Assembly: GCF_001708935.1 (NCBI RefSeq)
Contig: NZ_MASI01000002.1
Location: 124,001 to 188,000, forward strand
Direction of reading: 5' to 3'
Length of the DNA stretch: 64,000 nucleotides
Source of the DNA: Methyloligella halotolerans
GTDB lineage: Bacteria; Pseudomonadota; Alphaproteobacteria; Rhizobiales; Methyloligellaceae
Of this stretch, positions 1-8,196 are shown in pieces. The notes beneath the pieces were generated by a model that saw only the letters and a program-made list of their open reading frames with translations, was not told the origin of the DNA and did not search any database. Every line of letters begins with the position of its first letter. Within the stretch, counting starts at the first letter, position 1. The position numbers and the translations under genes are program-made.

Positions 1-1316
1 TTATCGAGATCGGCGCGGATGTCTCCGGTCTGCGCGAGGGCGAGACTGTAGACGTTCTCTTCACGGGCGACGCTTACGACCAGACCGTCGAGGCCCGCGT
101 TTCCGGTCTTCAGGCCGAGATCGGCATCACCGGCGTGACGATCAAAACCAAACCCGACGACCCGATCTGGGGCGCCATGAGCGAGCTGGACGAGATCGGG
201 TATGGGGTGAAGGGCAAACCGGCCGAGACCCTGATCCTGAATGGGGCGGGCCCGAAGATTCAAGACTTCCTCGAAGCCTGCAAGGCCTACGCGGAGAACG
301 CCGCTTCCGAGCAAGCGGCGGCGGACGAGGATTCCGGGCCGGGTATCAGCGAGAAGGAAGCCTACGAAGAGGCCAAGGATGTCGGCACGGTCGAGGCCTG
401 GGAAGCGTTCGTGAAGAATTTCCCGTCGGGCTTCCGGGCCGATCTCGCCCGGGCGCGCATCAGCCGTCTCAGCGATCGGGCCGAGGCGCCAGCGCCGGCG
501 CCGGAACAGCCTGCCGCGCCTCCTGCGGCCCCGCCGCCCCCAGCCGCCTCTGCCCCCGCCCCTGCTCCCGCCTTGGGCACAGTCGATCTCGGGCCTGGCT
601 CAGCCTCATGGACGAACTTCAACTATGAGCTGGATGAAGGGAACGCATCGGCCTACGCCGCCGGCGTTCAGGCGAATGGCGTGAAGCTCATCACATATTG
701 TGCGCCGGGCAAGCGGCTGATCCTCCTATTGGAAGAATCTCCCCACGGCGCCTATCCGCAATTCCAGGAGCGGGTGCTGCAAGGACTTTCCAACCCGATC
801 GGCGTCGGATTCGATCCCTCGGCGGGCAAGATGCTGATCAACTACTCCAACGGCGCCAGCGTCGCCGGCACGGCCTATTTCCAAGAGCTCGACGGCAGCG
901 TTCGCGTGACGGACCCCAATGCTCAGGGCGGCTTCCTCCCGGCCGGCGCGGAAGTGTTCAATCTGATCAAGGAATCCACGGCGTCGTTCAGCGCACCCCC
1001 CTTCCAGGCGACCTTCCAGTTGAAGGGCAGCAAGAATGCGATCTGCGCGGTCCTCAACCGGTGCGGCGCCGCGGCGCCGGTTTGCGCGCAACCCAAGCCG
1101 GCCCTGCGGCCCAAGGACAAACCGCGCGGCGGATGTCGCGCAGGTCAGATCAAGGTCGACGGCAAATGCATGTCTCGGTCCAACGCGATCGGTTATTGCG
1201 GACCGGGCTATACGCCGAGGGGTGGGCGCTGCGTGCTGCGGTCCCAGCCTCAGGCGCCGCGCTGCCCGAACGGCCTGGTCTGGAGCGCTCAAGAAGGGTG
1301 CCACGAGGACGACTAG
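1..1316 (+). CDS. Unknown protein with Pro/Ala linker and Cys-rich C-terminus (5' partial)
   Basis: The reading frame is open from the left edge of the window, so the true start lies upstream; a GTG at 135 is only an internal candidate. The visible 437 or so residues contain a segment resembling the 'EAFVKNFPSGFRADLARARI' type seen in the C-terminal halves of rhizobial caspase-like (peptidase C14) proteins, then a Pro/Ala-rich linker near 500-580, a soluble domain, and a tail with about ten cysteines including GYCGPGYTPRGGRC. The cysteines and linker suggest an exported or envelope protein, but the N-terminus is missing. The next gene, mlaE, starts 220 bp downstream, so it is probably a separate unit. 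The caspase link is inference from one short motif; function unknown. Confidence 0.6.
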   Translation, partial: IEIGADVSGLREGETVDVLFTGDAYDQTVEARVSGLQAEIGITGVTIKTKPDDPIWGAMSELDEIGYGVKGKPAETLILNGAGPKIQDFLEACKAYAENAASEQAAADEDSGPGISEKEAYEEAKDVGTVEAWEAFVKNFPSGFRADLARARISRLSDRAEAPAPAPEQPAAPPAAPPPPAASAPAPAPALGTVDLGPGSASWTNFNYELDEGNASAYAAGVQANGVKLITYCAPGKRLILLLEESPHGAYPQFQERVLQGLSNPIGVGFDPSAGKMLINYSNGASVAGTAYFQELDGSVRVTDPNAQGGFLPAGAEVFNLIKESTASFSAPPFQATFQLKGSKNAICAVLNRCGAAAPVCAQPKPALRPKDKPRGGCRAGQIKVDGKCMSRSNAIGYCGPGYTPRGGRCVLRSQPQAPRCPNGLVWSAQEGCHEDD

Positions 1317-1367
1317 CAGGCCGGCCTTCGGATCATGCCGATGAGACGGCCGCTAACGGACCCCCGT

Positions 1368-1385
1368 CTTCGCGCTTCCGCGAAG
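1368..1385. other. Hairpin in the gap before mlaE
   Basis: Perfect 7-bp inverted repeat CTTCGCG / CGCGAAG with a 4-nt loop, 52 bp after the stop of the first gene. No T-run follows, so it is a weak terminator candidate at most. Nothing else is recognisable in the 1317-1538 gap apart from the ribosome binding site GGGAGG just before mlaE. Confidence 0.35.
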
Positions 1386-1538
1386 GGCCGCGAGGGCGGG
1401 CTCCCCACTCTTTGTTAGCCATCCATCTCCGTGCGCATTCGCTTTGCCGCATCAGGTGTGCGACAACCACGGCCTTGTAGGCAGCTGGGCTTGCTCCCAC
1501 TTTGCGATTGCTGAGGGACGAGCTTCCGGGAGGCATGG

Positions 1539-2675
1539 GTGAGCGGCGAAGCTCTACTGACAAGTCGGTTCGACGAGGGCGTGCTGGCGCTGACCGCCGG
1601 CGGGGCGTGGACGGCGCGCAATGCCGGCGAACTCGAACGTCTTCTGGAAGCGCAGCGCGAAGATGCGGGCGCTGCCAAATCCATCTCCATCGATATGAGC
1701 GGCGTGCGGGAGTTCGACAGCTTCGGCGCCTGGCTGCTCGAGCGGCTGACACGGGAGTGGCAGGCGGAGGGCGGAAAGCTCACCGTCGAGCGGCTCCCGG
1801 AGCAGGATCACGGCCTGCTTGCGGAAATACGCCAGGTCAACCAGACGCCGCGGGAGCAGCCACGGCGCAGCACGCCTCTGCTGGACGGCCTGGCCCGGTT
1901 CGGGCGCGGCGGCGCCTCGGTTCTCGACGACACTGCCGAATTCGCCAACATGCTCGGCGCGATCAGCGTCGCGGGCTTCCGGGTCCTCGGGCGTATTCGC
2001 AACTTCCGGCTCACGTCGCTGGTGAACCAGCTCGACCGGGTCGCCTGGCATGCCATCCCCATCATCGTTCTCATCACGCTGCTGATCGGCGGCATCATCG
2101 CCCAGCAGGGCATCTTCCATTTCCGCCGCTTCGGGGCGGAGGACTACGCCATCGATCTGGTCGGCGTTCTGGTGATCCGGGAGGTCGGCGTGCTGATCGT
2201 TGCCATCATGGTGGCCGGCCGATCGGGCAGCTCCTATACGGCCGAACTCGGCTCCATGATGATGCGCGAGGAGATCGACGCCCTGCGCACCATGGGTTTC
2301 AACCCGGTCGAGGTTCTGATGCTGCCGCGCGTGCTGGCGCTCACCCTCGCCTTGCCCGTGCTCACCTTCATCGGCTCCATGGCGGCCCTGCTCGGCGGCG
2401 GGATCGTGGCTTGGGTCTATGGCGGCATGAGCCCGGACATCTACATCGCCCGGCTCAGCGACATCCTGACGGTCGACCATTTCAAGGTCGGCATGATCAA
2501 GGCGCCGTTCATGGGGCTGGCCATCGGCATCGTCGCCTGCGCCCAGGCCATGAAGGTCAAAGGCTCGGCGGAGTCTCTCGGCCTGCAGACCACGATCTCG
2601 GTCGTGAAGTCGATCTTCCTGGTGATCGTCCTGGACGGCTTCTTCGCCATCTTCTTCGCATCCATAGGCATCTGA
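1539..2675 (+). CDS. mlaE: MlaE-type lipid ABC transporter permease with N-terminal STAS domain
   Basis: 378 aa. Inner-membrane permease of an MCE/Mla-type transporter that moves phospholipids between inner and outer membrane. Residues about 5-105 form a STAS (MlaB-like) domain ending in 'MSGVREFDSFGAWLLERL'; residues about 120-378 form the MlaE permease with several hydrophobic segments (for example IPIIVLITLLIGGIIAQQG) and the family block ELGSMMMREEIDALRTMG. The GTG at 1539 is chosen because GGGAGG lies 5 nt upstream; an ATG at 1535 is in another frame. The stop is 3 nt from mlaF. The fused STAS domain replaces a separate mlaB gene, an arrangement common outside gammaproteobacteria. Confidence 0.93.
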   Translation: MSGEALLTSRFDEGVLALTAGGAWTARNAGELERLLEAQREDAGAAKSISIDMSGVREFDSFGAWLLERLTREWQAEGGKLTVERLPEQDHGLLAEIRQVNQTPREQPRRSTPLLDGLARFGRGGASVLDDTAEFANMLGAISVAGFRVLGRIRNFRLTSLVNQLDRVAWHAIPIIVLITLLIGGIIAQQGIFHFRRFGAEDYAIDLVGVLVIREVGVLIVAIMVAGRSGSSYTAELGSMMMREEIDALRTMGFNPVEVLMLPRVLALTLALPVLTFIGSMAALLGGGIVAWVYGGMSPDIYIARLSDILTVDHFKVGMIKAPFMGLAIGIVACAQAMKVKGSAESLGLQTTISVVKSIFLVIVLDGFFAIFFASIGI

Positions 2676-2678
2676 TCC

Positions 2679-3458
2679 ATGGCCGAACCCATCATCATCG
2701 CGAAGGATCTGGAGGTCAGCTTCGGGAACAATACGGTTCTCGACGGGCTGTCCCTTTCTGTCCCGCGCGGCGAGATCCTCGGCGTGGTCGGCGCTTCGGG
2801 CAGCGGCAAGTCGGTGCTGCTCCGCACGCTGATCGGACTCGTGGCGAAGACCCGCGGCAGCGTCAGCGTGCTCGGCGTCGATCAGGACAGCGCCTCGGAG
2901 GAGGAATGGCAGGCGGTGGAGCGGCGCTGGGGCGTGCTATTCCAGCGCGGCGCGCTGTTCTCTTCGCTGACCGTGCTGCAGAACATCCAGTTCCTGATGC
3001 GCGAGACGCTCGACATCTCCCAGGAGCTGATGGACGAGGTCGCCATGGCCAAGCTGGAGATGGTGGGCCTGACGCCGGCGGATGCGACCAAGTTCCCGTC
3101 CGAGCTTTCGGGCGGGATGACCAAACGCGCAGCGCTCGCCCGCGCGCTCTCCATCGATCCGGAAATCGTCTTCCTCGACGAACCCACCTCGGGGCTCGAC
3201 CCGATCTCCGCCGGCGAGCTCGACGAGCTCATCAAGACCCTGCAAAAAACCCTGGGGCTCACGGTCTTCATGGTGACCCACGACCTGGAAAGCCTCTATG
3301 CGATCTGCGACCGGGTGGCGGCGATCGCCGACGGCAAGATCGTTGCGGACGGGCCGATTTCCACCATGCTCAAAGCAAAGCATCCCTGGGTGAAAGCTTA
3401 TTTCCGAGGCCAGCGCGGCAATCTTCTCGCCGCCCAACGCGAACAGCCTGCACTGTGA
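2679..3458 (+). CDS. mlaF: MlaF-type ABC transporter ATPase
   Basis: 259 aa cytoplasmic ATPase partner of the upstream permease. Walker A GASGSGKS at residues 38-45, signature LSGGM at 143-147, Walker B IVFLDEP at 163-169, with the D-loop SGLD following. Length and motifs are those of the MlaF/MKL family; the C-terminal extension past the H-loop (VTHDLES) is also typical. Translation starts 3 nt after mlaE and ends 7 nt before mlaD, so the three genes form one translationally tight operon. Powers retrograde or anterograde lipid movement together with the MCE protein. Confidence 0.95.
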   Translation: MAEPIIIAKDLEVSFGNNTVLDGLSLSVPRGEILGVVGASGSGKSVLLRTLIGLVAKTRGSVSVLGVDQDSASEEEWQAVERRWGVLFQRGALFSSLTVLQNIQFLMRETLDISQELMDEVAMAKLEMVGLTPADATKFPSELSGGMTKRAALARALSIDPEIVFLDEPTSGLDPISAGELDELIKTLQKTLGLTVFMVTHDLESLYAICDRVAAIADGKIVADGPISTMLKAKHPWVKAYFRGQRGNLLAAQREQPAL

Positions 3459-3465
3459 GGCAATA

Positions 3466-4728
3466 ATGGAAACCCGCGCACGCTATATCCTCATCGGAGC
3501 CTTCATGCTGGCCGCCATCGTGGCGGTCTTCGCCTTCATCTTCTGGCTGGAAAATGCGGGCGGCTTCTCCGAGAAGAGCAGATACGACATCCGCTTCTCC
3601 AGCCCGGTTTCGGGCCTTTATGCGGGTTCGCCTGTGCTGTTCAACGGGATCCGGGCCGGCGAGGTCACCAAGCTGTCCCTCGATCCGAAGCGGCCGGAGC
3701 GCGTCATCGTGTCGGTCGCGGTGGATAGCGACGTGCCCATCCGGAAGGATACGAAGATCGGCGTGGCGGCGCAGGGCCTGACGGGATCGAGCGCGGTGAC
3801 GCTTATCGGCGGTTCGGAGGATGCCCCAAAGCTCGAAGCCAAGAACGGCAAGCCGCCGACGCTGATCGCGCCGCCCGATGCGAGCTACGACCTCGTGCAG
3901 GCGGCGCAAGGCGTGCTGAGCAAGACGGACGCGATCCTCGACGAGAACCGGAAGAGCCTGCACACGCTGCTCGGCAATTTCGAAAACTTCTCACAGACCC
4001 TGTCGGACAATTCGAGCGGTCTTGAGGACATGATCAAAGGCATCTCGGATTTCGTCGGGACCGGCGACGAGAACGCGCCGAAGGTGAAGGTCTTCGAGCT
4101 CGCCTCGGCGAGCGGCTTCGACGGCAAGCCCGAGAAGCCCGATTGGCAGCTTCTCGTGGCCGATCCGATGGCTCAACTCTCCATGACGTCGGAAAACATC
4201 AGCGAGGTTTCCGGCGACGGAGAGACGACGACCCTCAGCGACGCCCAGTGGACGGATTCCGTGCCGAGCCTGATCAACGAGGCCGTCATCAAGAGCTTCG
4301 AGAATGCCGGCTATCTGGGGTCGGTGAGCCGATCGACGGATATGTTCGATGCCGATTACCGGCTCGAAACGGATCTCCATCGCTTCGACGTGGTGAACGA
4401 CGGCGACAAGCCCATGGCGACCATCGATTTCGTCGCCAAGGTCGTGGACCGGGACGGCAAGATCGTCGGCGCCAAGGAGTTCAAGCGTTCGACGCCGATC
4501 TCGGCCGCGGAAGCGAAACTGGCCGCGCCCGCTCTCAACAAGGAGTTCACCGAGATCCAGAAGGAGCTGGTGCCCTGGACCATCCAAGTGATCTCCGAGG
4601 CGCCGAAGCCCGACGCGGGGGCCACCGTGGATGGAGGTGACGGGTCCGATATGAATGGCGGGTCCGAGGATTTGGCGCCGCCCCAGGACGTGGAACCGCC
4701 TAAGGACGTCGCGCCACCCGCTCCCTAG
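3466..4728 (+). CDS. mlaD: MlaD/MCE protein fused to an ABC-type auxiliary (PqiC-like) domain
   Basis: 420 aa. One N-terminal transmembrane anchor (residues about 8-28, ILIGAFMLAAIVAVFAFIFW) followed by an MCE domain (about 38-120, with PVLFNGIRAGEVTKLSLDP), a short helical linker (about 140-195), and a second periplasmic domain (about 205-380) that resembles the ABC_trans_aux/PqiC lipoprotein family (VFELASASG... VPSLINEAVIKSFENAGY). The C-terminus is a Pro/Asp-rich tail. MCE proteins form hexameric lipid channels in the periplasm. In many relatives the auxiliary domain is a separate outer-membrane lipoprotein gene; here it is in one chain with no lipobox. The MCE part is secure; the second domain is assigned by resemblance and position. 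Confidence 0.88.
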   Translation: METRARYILIGAFMLAAIVAVFAFIFWLENAGGFSEKSRYDIRFSSPVSGLYAGSPVLFNGIRAGEVTKLSLDPKRPERVIVSVAVDSDVPIRKDTKIGVAAQGLTGSSAVTLIGGSEDAPKLEAKNGKPPTLIAPPDASYDLVQAAQGVLSKTDAILDENRKSLHTLLGNFENFSQTLSDNSSGLEDMIKGISDFVGTGDENAPKVKVFELASASGFDGKPEKPDWQLLVADPMAQLSMTSENISEVSGDGETTTLSDAQWTDSVPSLINEAVIKSFENAGYLGSVSRSTDMFDADYRLETDLHRFDVVNDGDKPMATIDFVAKVVDRDGKIVGAKEFKRSTPISAAEAKLAAPALNKEFTEIQKELVPWTIQVISEAPKPDAGATVDGGDGSDMNGGSEDLAPPQDVEPPKDVAPPAP

Positions 4729-4785
4729 GAGCGGCTTACCCCTCAAATCCCAACCGCGACCCGATCCCCTGCGGCCGTGCAGCGC

Positions 4786-4825
4786 TTGACGTCTCATTAT
4801 TATATATTATATGCAACTGTATAAT
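4786..4825 (+). promoter_or_regulatory. Promoter and probable BigR operator upstream of the persulfide operon
   Basis: A -35-like TTGACG (4786-4791) is followed after 16 nt by TATATG (4808-4813). Overlapping the -10 is the inverted repeat ATTATA-N8-TATAAT (4806-4811 and 4820-4825) in a stretch that is strikingly AT-rich for this genome. BigR-type ArsR repressors bind AT-rich dyads covering the promoter of exactly this kind of operon, so this is the expected operator of the repressor encoded two genes in. Confidence 0.6.
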
Positions 4826-4872
4826 TATGCGGTTGTGAGACGAAGCCTGAGAAGGCCAGGAGTGAAAAGGTC

Positions 4873-6186
4873 ATGGATTACGTTCGCGTCACGGATCGGT
4901 TTGCGGTCGCAAAGCAGCCGAGGCTGGAGGATATCGAAACTCTGGCGAAGGAGGGTTTCCAGACGCTGGTGAACGCCCGCCCGGAAGGCGAGGAGCCGGG
5001 TCAGCCCAGCTCGCCCGCGGAAGGCGAGGCAGCGCGAAAGGCGGGCATGGCATACGCGCATGTTCCGGTCGGCGTGAAGTCAATCACCTACGAGGACGTG
5101 CGGGACTTTCAGAAAGCGATGCAGGAATCGGACGGCCCCGTCATCGGCCATTGCAAGAGCGGCCTGCGGGCGCTTGCGCTTTATACGATCGGCGAGGTGG
5201 TCGACGGACGCATGGGCGCCGACGAGGTGGCCGCGTTCGGTAAGCGGCTGGGCTTCGATCTCTCCCTGTTGGAGACGTGGCTGAACACCAACGGCACCAA
5301 GCCCGTCAGCGAGGGTCCGCCCACTGTGCGGGGCTTCTATGAGCACCGGACGGGCAGCGCGCAATACGTGGTGTCGGACCCGGCGACGAAGCAATGCGCG
5401 ATCATCGACCCGGTCTTGGATTTCGATCCCAAATCGGGCCAGCTCTCCACGGAGCAGGCCGACAACATCCTCGGCTATATCGAGCGGGAGGGGCTGACGG
5501 TCGCCTGGATCCTGGATACCCATCCCCACGCCGACCATCTGTCCGCCGCCCGGTATCTGAAGGAGAAGACCGGCGCGCCGACGGGGATCGGCGAGCACGT
5601 GGTGGACGTGCAAGGCCTCTGGAAGGATTACTACAACTGGCCGGAGTTCTCCGACGACGGTTCTCAGTGGGATCACCTGTTTAAGGATGGCGAGACGTTC
5701 AAGGTCGGCGATCTCGCCGGCAAGGTGATGTTCTCGCCGGGCCATACGCTGGCCTCGGTGACTTATGTGATCGGGGATGCCGCTTTCGTGCACGACACGA
5801 TCTTCATGCCCGATACCGGCACGGCCCGCGCGGACTTTCCCGGCGGCAGCGCCAAGACGCTGTGGGAGTCGATCCAGGCCATCCTGACACTGCCGGACGA
5901 GACGCGGCTTTTCACCGGTCACGACTACCGGCATGGCGGACGGCCGCCTCTGTGGGAAAGCACCGTCGGCGAGCAGAAGCGCACCAATTCCCACCTCAAT
6001 GGCGTGGACGAGGCGGACTATATCGAGATCCGCGAGGGGCGCGATGCGACCCTGCCGATGCCCGAGCAGATCTTGCACGCCCTGCAGGTGAACATGAACG
6101 GCGGGCGGCTGCCCGAGCCGGAAGCCAACGGCCGGCGCTATTTCAAGTATCCGCTGGATCTGCTGACCGGCGCGGCGTGGGAATAA
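4873..6186 (+). CDS. blh: Blh: bifunctional phosphatase-like/persulfide dioxygenase (MBL fold)
   Basis: 437 aa. N-terminal DUF442 (TIGR01244-like, protein tyrosine phosphatase fold) domain, residues about 1-110, with the P-loop-like HCKSGLR at 93-99; then an ETHE1-like metallo-beta-lactamase domain, about 140-437, with THPHADH (H217, H219, D221, H222), a GHTLASVTY motif and the final metal-binding segment LFTGHDY. Persulfide dioxygenases oxidise glutathione persulfide to sulfite. This is the architecture of Blh in the BigR operons of Agrobacterium and Xylella. First gene after the AT-rich operator; ribosome binding site around CAGGAG. Assignment is strong from motifs plus operon context. Confidence 0.92.
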   Translation: MDYVRVTDRFAVAKQPRLEDIETLAKEGFQTLVNARPEGEEPGQPSSPAEGEAARKAGMAYAHVPVGVKSITYEDVRDFQKAMQESDGPVIGHCKSGLRALALYTIGEVVDGRMGADEVAAFGKRLGFDLSLLETWLNTNGTKPVSEGPPTVRGFYEHRTGSAQYVVSDPATKQCAIIDPVLDFDPKSGQLSTEQADNILGYIEREGLTVAWILDTHPHADHLSAARYLKEKTGAPTGIGEHVVDVQGLWKDYYNWPEFSDDGSQWDHLFKDGETFKVGDLAGKVMFSPGHTLASVTYVIGDAAFVHDTIFMPDTGTARADFPGGSAKTLWESIQAILTLPDETRLFTGHDYRHGGRPPLWESTVGEQKRTNSHLNGVDEADYIEIREGRDATLPMPEQILHALQVNMNGGRLPEPEANGRRYFKYPLDLLTGAAWE

Positions 6187-6209
6187 GCAGCGGCGCGGGA
6201 GTGACAGAG

Positions 6210-6545
6210 ATGGCTCAGGCGAAAGTCCTAGCGAAAGACATACCGCTCGATGAGATGGAGGGCCGGGCGGGAGAGGTGGCGAAGCTTCTGAAGACCCTCG
6301 CCCATCCGTCGCGGCTGATGCTCGTCTGCACCCTGGTGGAGGGCGAGTTCTCCGTCGGCGCGCTGGAGGAGAAGCTGGATCTTCACCAGCCGAACCTCTC
6401 CCAGCATCTCACTGTGCTGCGCGATGCGGGCATCGTGGAGACGCGCCGGGAATCGCGGCAGATCTTCTATCGGCTGACCGAGCAGAAAGCGGCCCAGCTG
6501 ATCGAGGCGCTGTATCACATCTTCTGCGAGGAGCGCGCGCCATGA
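6210..6545 (+). CDS. bigR: BigR-like ArsR-family persulfide-sensing repressor
   Basis: 111 aa winged-helix repressor: helix-turn-helix region 'LEEKLDLHQPNLSQHLTVLRDAG'-like in the middle, no metal-binding CxC. Cysteines at residues 40 and 106 have the same 66-residue spacing as the redox pair Cys42/Cys108 of BigR, which forms a disulfide or polysulfide link and releases DNA when sulfide rises. The ATG at 6210 is chosen; a GTG at 6201 in the same frame would add three residues. Its stop overlaps the ATG of the next gene, so it is co-transcribed with its targets and is likely autoregulated through the 4806-4825 dyad. Confidence 0.9.
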   Translation: MAQAKVLAKDIPLDEMEGRAGEVAKLLKTLAHPSRLMLVCTLVEGEFSVGALEEKLDLHQPNLSQHLTVLRDAGIVETRRESRQIFYRLTEQKAAQLIEALYHIFCEERAP

Positions 6546-6955
6546 GCGCCTACCTGCCGTCCCTCGTCGGGGGCATGCTGATCGGGCTTTCCGTGGCGCT
6601 CTTCATGGTTCTGAACGGCCGGGTTGCCGGGATCAGCGGCATCGTCGCAGGACTGTTCCGCAAACCGGACGAGCGGCTCGCCGCAAATCTCCTATTCGTG
6701 GCGGGGCTGCTGGCCGGACCGGTGCTCTACCACGCTATGTGGGGTGACTGGCCGATCTTCCGACCCGAAGGCGGGCTGTTCCTGTTCGGGGCCGCCGGAC
6801 TTCTGGTCGGCTTCGGCAGCCGGCTCGGCTCGGGCTGCACGAGCGGCCACGGGGTGGCCGGCCTCGCCAGGCTCTCTCCGCGGTCCATCGCGGCGGTCGC
6901 GACCTTTCTCGCCACGGCTATCGTTACCGTGTTCGTGATGGGGCTCGCGTCGTGA
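6542..6955 (+). CDS. YeeE/YedE family (sulf_transp) half-transporter, first subunit
   Basis: 137 aa membrane protein with about four hydrophobic segments and the family motif GSRLGSGCTSGHGVAGLARLS near residues 95-115, containing the cysteine seen in thiosulfate/persulfide-conducting YeeE-like channels. Overlaps bigR by 4 nt (ATGA). Equivalent pairs in BigR operons (PmpA/PmpB-like) are thought to move reduced sulfur across the inner membrane. Probably works with the next gene, which carries the matching second motif. Confidence 0.88.
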   Translation: MSAYLPSLVGGMLIGLSVALFMVLNGRVAGISGIVAGLFRKPDERLAANLLFVAGLLAGPVLYHAMWGDWPIFRPEGGLFLFGAAGLLVGFGSRLGSGCTSGHGVAGLARLSPRSIAAVATFLATAIVTVFVMGLAS

Positions 6956-7383
6956 TGGCGGGTCTTCGGCTGCTGTCCGCTCTCATTCTCGGCGCCGTGT
7001 TCGGGTTCGGGCTGGCAATCTCGGGCATGCTCGACCCGGCACGGGTGCGCGGCTTCCTGGATATCGCGGGCAACTGGGATCCAAGCCTCGGCTTCGTGCT
7101 GGCCGGCGCGGTGCTGGTGGCCGGTCTCGGCCGTCTGGTGCAGACGCGCCTTTCCCACCCCCTTCTGTCCGACCGGTTTCACCTTCCCGAGAAAACGCAG
7201 ATCGATGCTCGGCTGATCACGGGCGCCGCCATCTTCGGCATCGGCTGGGGCATGGCGGGGCTTTGCCCGGGTCCGGCGGTCGCCGATCTCATGCTCGGTG
7301 CGCCGGCGGTTCTCGTCTTCGTGCCGGCCATGATCGTTGGCATGCTGCTGCACGACCGGCTCGCGGCGGACGGAACATGCTGA
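6952..7383 (+). CDS. YeeE/YedE family (sulf_transp) half-transporter, second subunit
   Basis: 143 aa membrane protein, about four hydrophobic segments, with the partner motif GIGWGMAGLCPGPAVAD (cysteine near residue 103) typical of the C-terminal half of YeeE-type transporters. The GTG at 6952 overlaps the stop of the first subunit; the ATG at 6955 is an equally good start. It ends inside the start of the TauE-like gene, so all five genes of the operon are translationally coupled. Two half-size proteins here correspond to one full-length YeeE. Confidence 0.87.
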   Translation: MMAGLRLLSALILGAVFGFGLAISGMLDPARVRGFLDIAGNWDPSLGFVLAGAVLVAGLGRLVQTRLSHPLLSDRFHLPEKTQIDARLITGAAIFGIGWGMAGLCPGPAVADLMLGAPAVLVFVPAMIVGMLLHDRLAADGTC

Positions 7384-8161
7384 GCATCGCCCTGGCTGTC
7401 GGCTGCGGCGCGCTGGTCGGCTTCGCCCTCGGGCTGATCGGCGGCGGCGGATCGATCCTGGCCACGCCGCTGCTCCTCTATGTTGTCGGGATCGAACAGA
7501 CTCATATCGCCATCGGCACCAGCGCGTTGGCCGTGTCGGTCAATGCCTTCGGCAATTTTGCAGCCCATGCACGGGCGGGTCATGTCTGGTGGCGCTGCGC
7601 TCTCGTCTTCGCCGCGATCGGTACGCTCGGTGCGCTCCTGGGCTCGACCTTCGGGAAGGCCATGGATGGGGAGCGGCTGCTCTTCCTCTTTGGGATCGTT
7701 ATGATCGTGGTCGGCGCCTTCATGCTGAAGCCGCGCAAGCCCAGCGGCGCGGGGCCTCAGGAGCTCAAGAAGACCGATCTCAAAACCTGCCTGATCACCG
7801 GCGCGGTCGCGCTGGTGGCCGGCGGCGTCTCGGGTTTCTTCGGCATCGGCGGCGGATTCCTCATCGTGCCGGGCCTGATCCTCGCCACGGGCATGCCCAC
7901 CATCAATGCGGTGGGATCGTCCCTCTTCGCCGTCGGAACCTTCGGTCTCGCCACGGCGCTGAACTATGCGCGGTCCGGCCTGATCGACTGGCCGGTCACC
8001 GCCCTATTCGTCGCAGGCGCCTGGCCGGCGGCCTGGCGGGGACCGCGGCAGCGAAACGGCTGTCCGGTTCGAAGGACCTGCTCTCCCAGGTATTCGCCGT
8101 GCTGATTTTCATCGTCGCCGGCTATATCCTCTACCGGAGCCGCAGCGCCTTTCTCAGCTAG
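7377..8161 (+). CDS. TauE/SafE family sulfur-compound exporter (frameshifted)
   Basis: About 260 aa once the frame is restored. Starts at ATG 7377 overlapping the previous stop; begins MLSIALAVGCGALVGFALG and has two repeated blocks with the TauE signature (LGLIGGGGSILATPLLLY and GFFGIGGGFLIVPGLIL). The frame breaks near 8019: the expected codons for VAGGLAGGLAG read GTCGCAGGCG-CCTGG, with one G missing, and the C-terminus (SQVFAVLIFIVAGYILYRSR) continues in the -1 frame to 8161. TauE proteins export sulfite or sulfonates, so this would remove the sulfite made by Blh. The single-base loss matches a window-wide pattern and is probably a sequence error. Confidence 0.85.
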
Positions 8162-8196
8162 GGCCGCCTCCTCGACACGCTTCCCGGATTCGCCTC

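Noticed and set aside
1502-3466. 654-codon open frame over mlaE and mlaF
   Set aside because: Shadow frame of two well-matched genes; Arg/Gly/Ala-rich composition is typical of off-frame reading in G+C-rich DNA.
8011-8025. Phase-variable switch in tauE
   Set aside because: The break is in GGCGCC, not in a long homopolymer or repeat tract of the kind used for slipped-strand switching.
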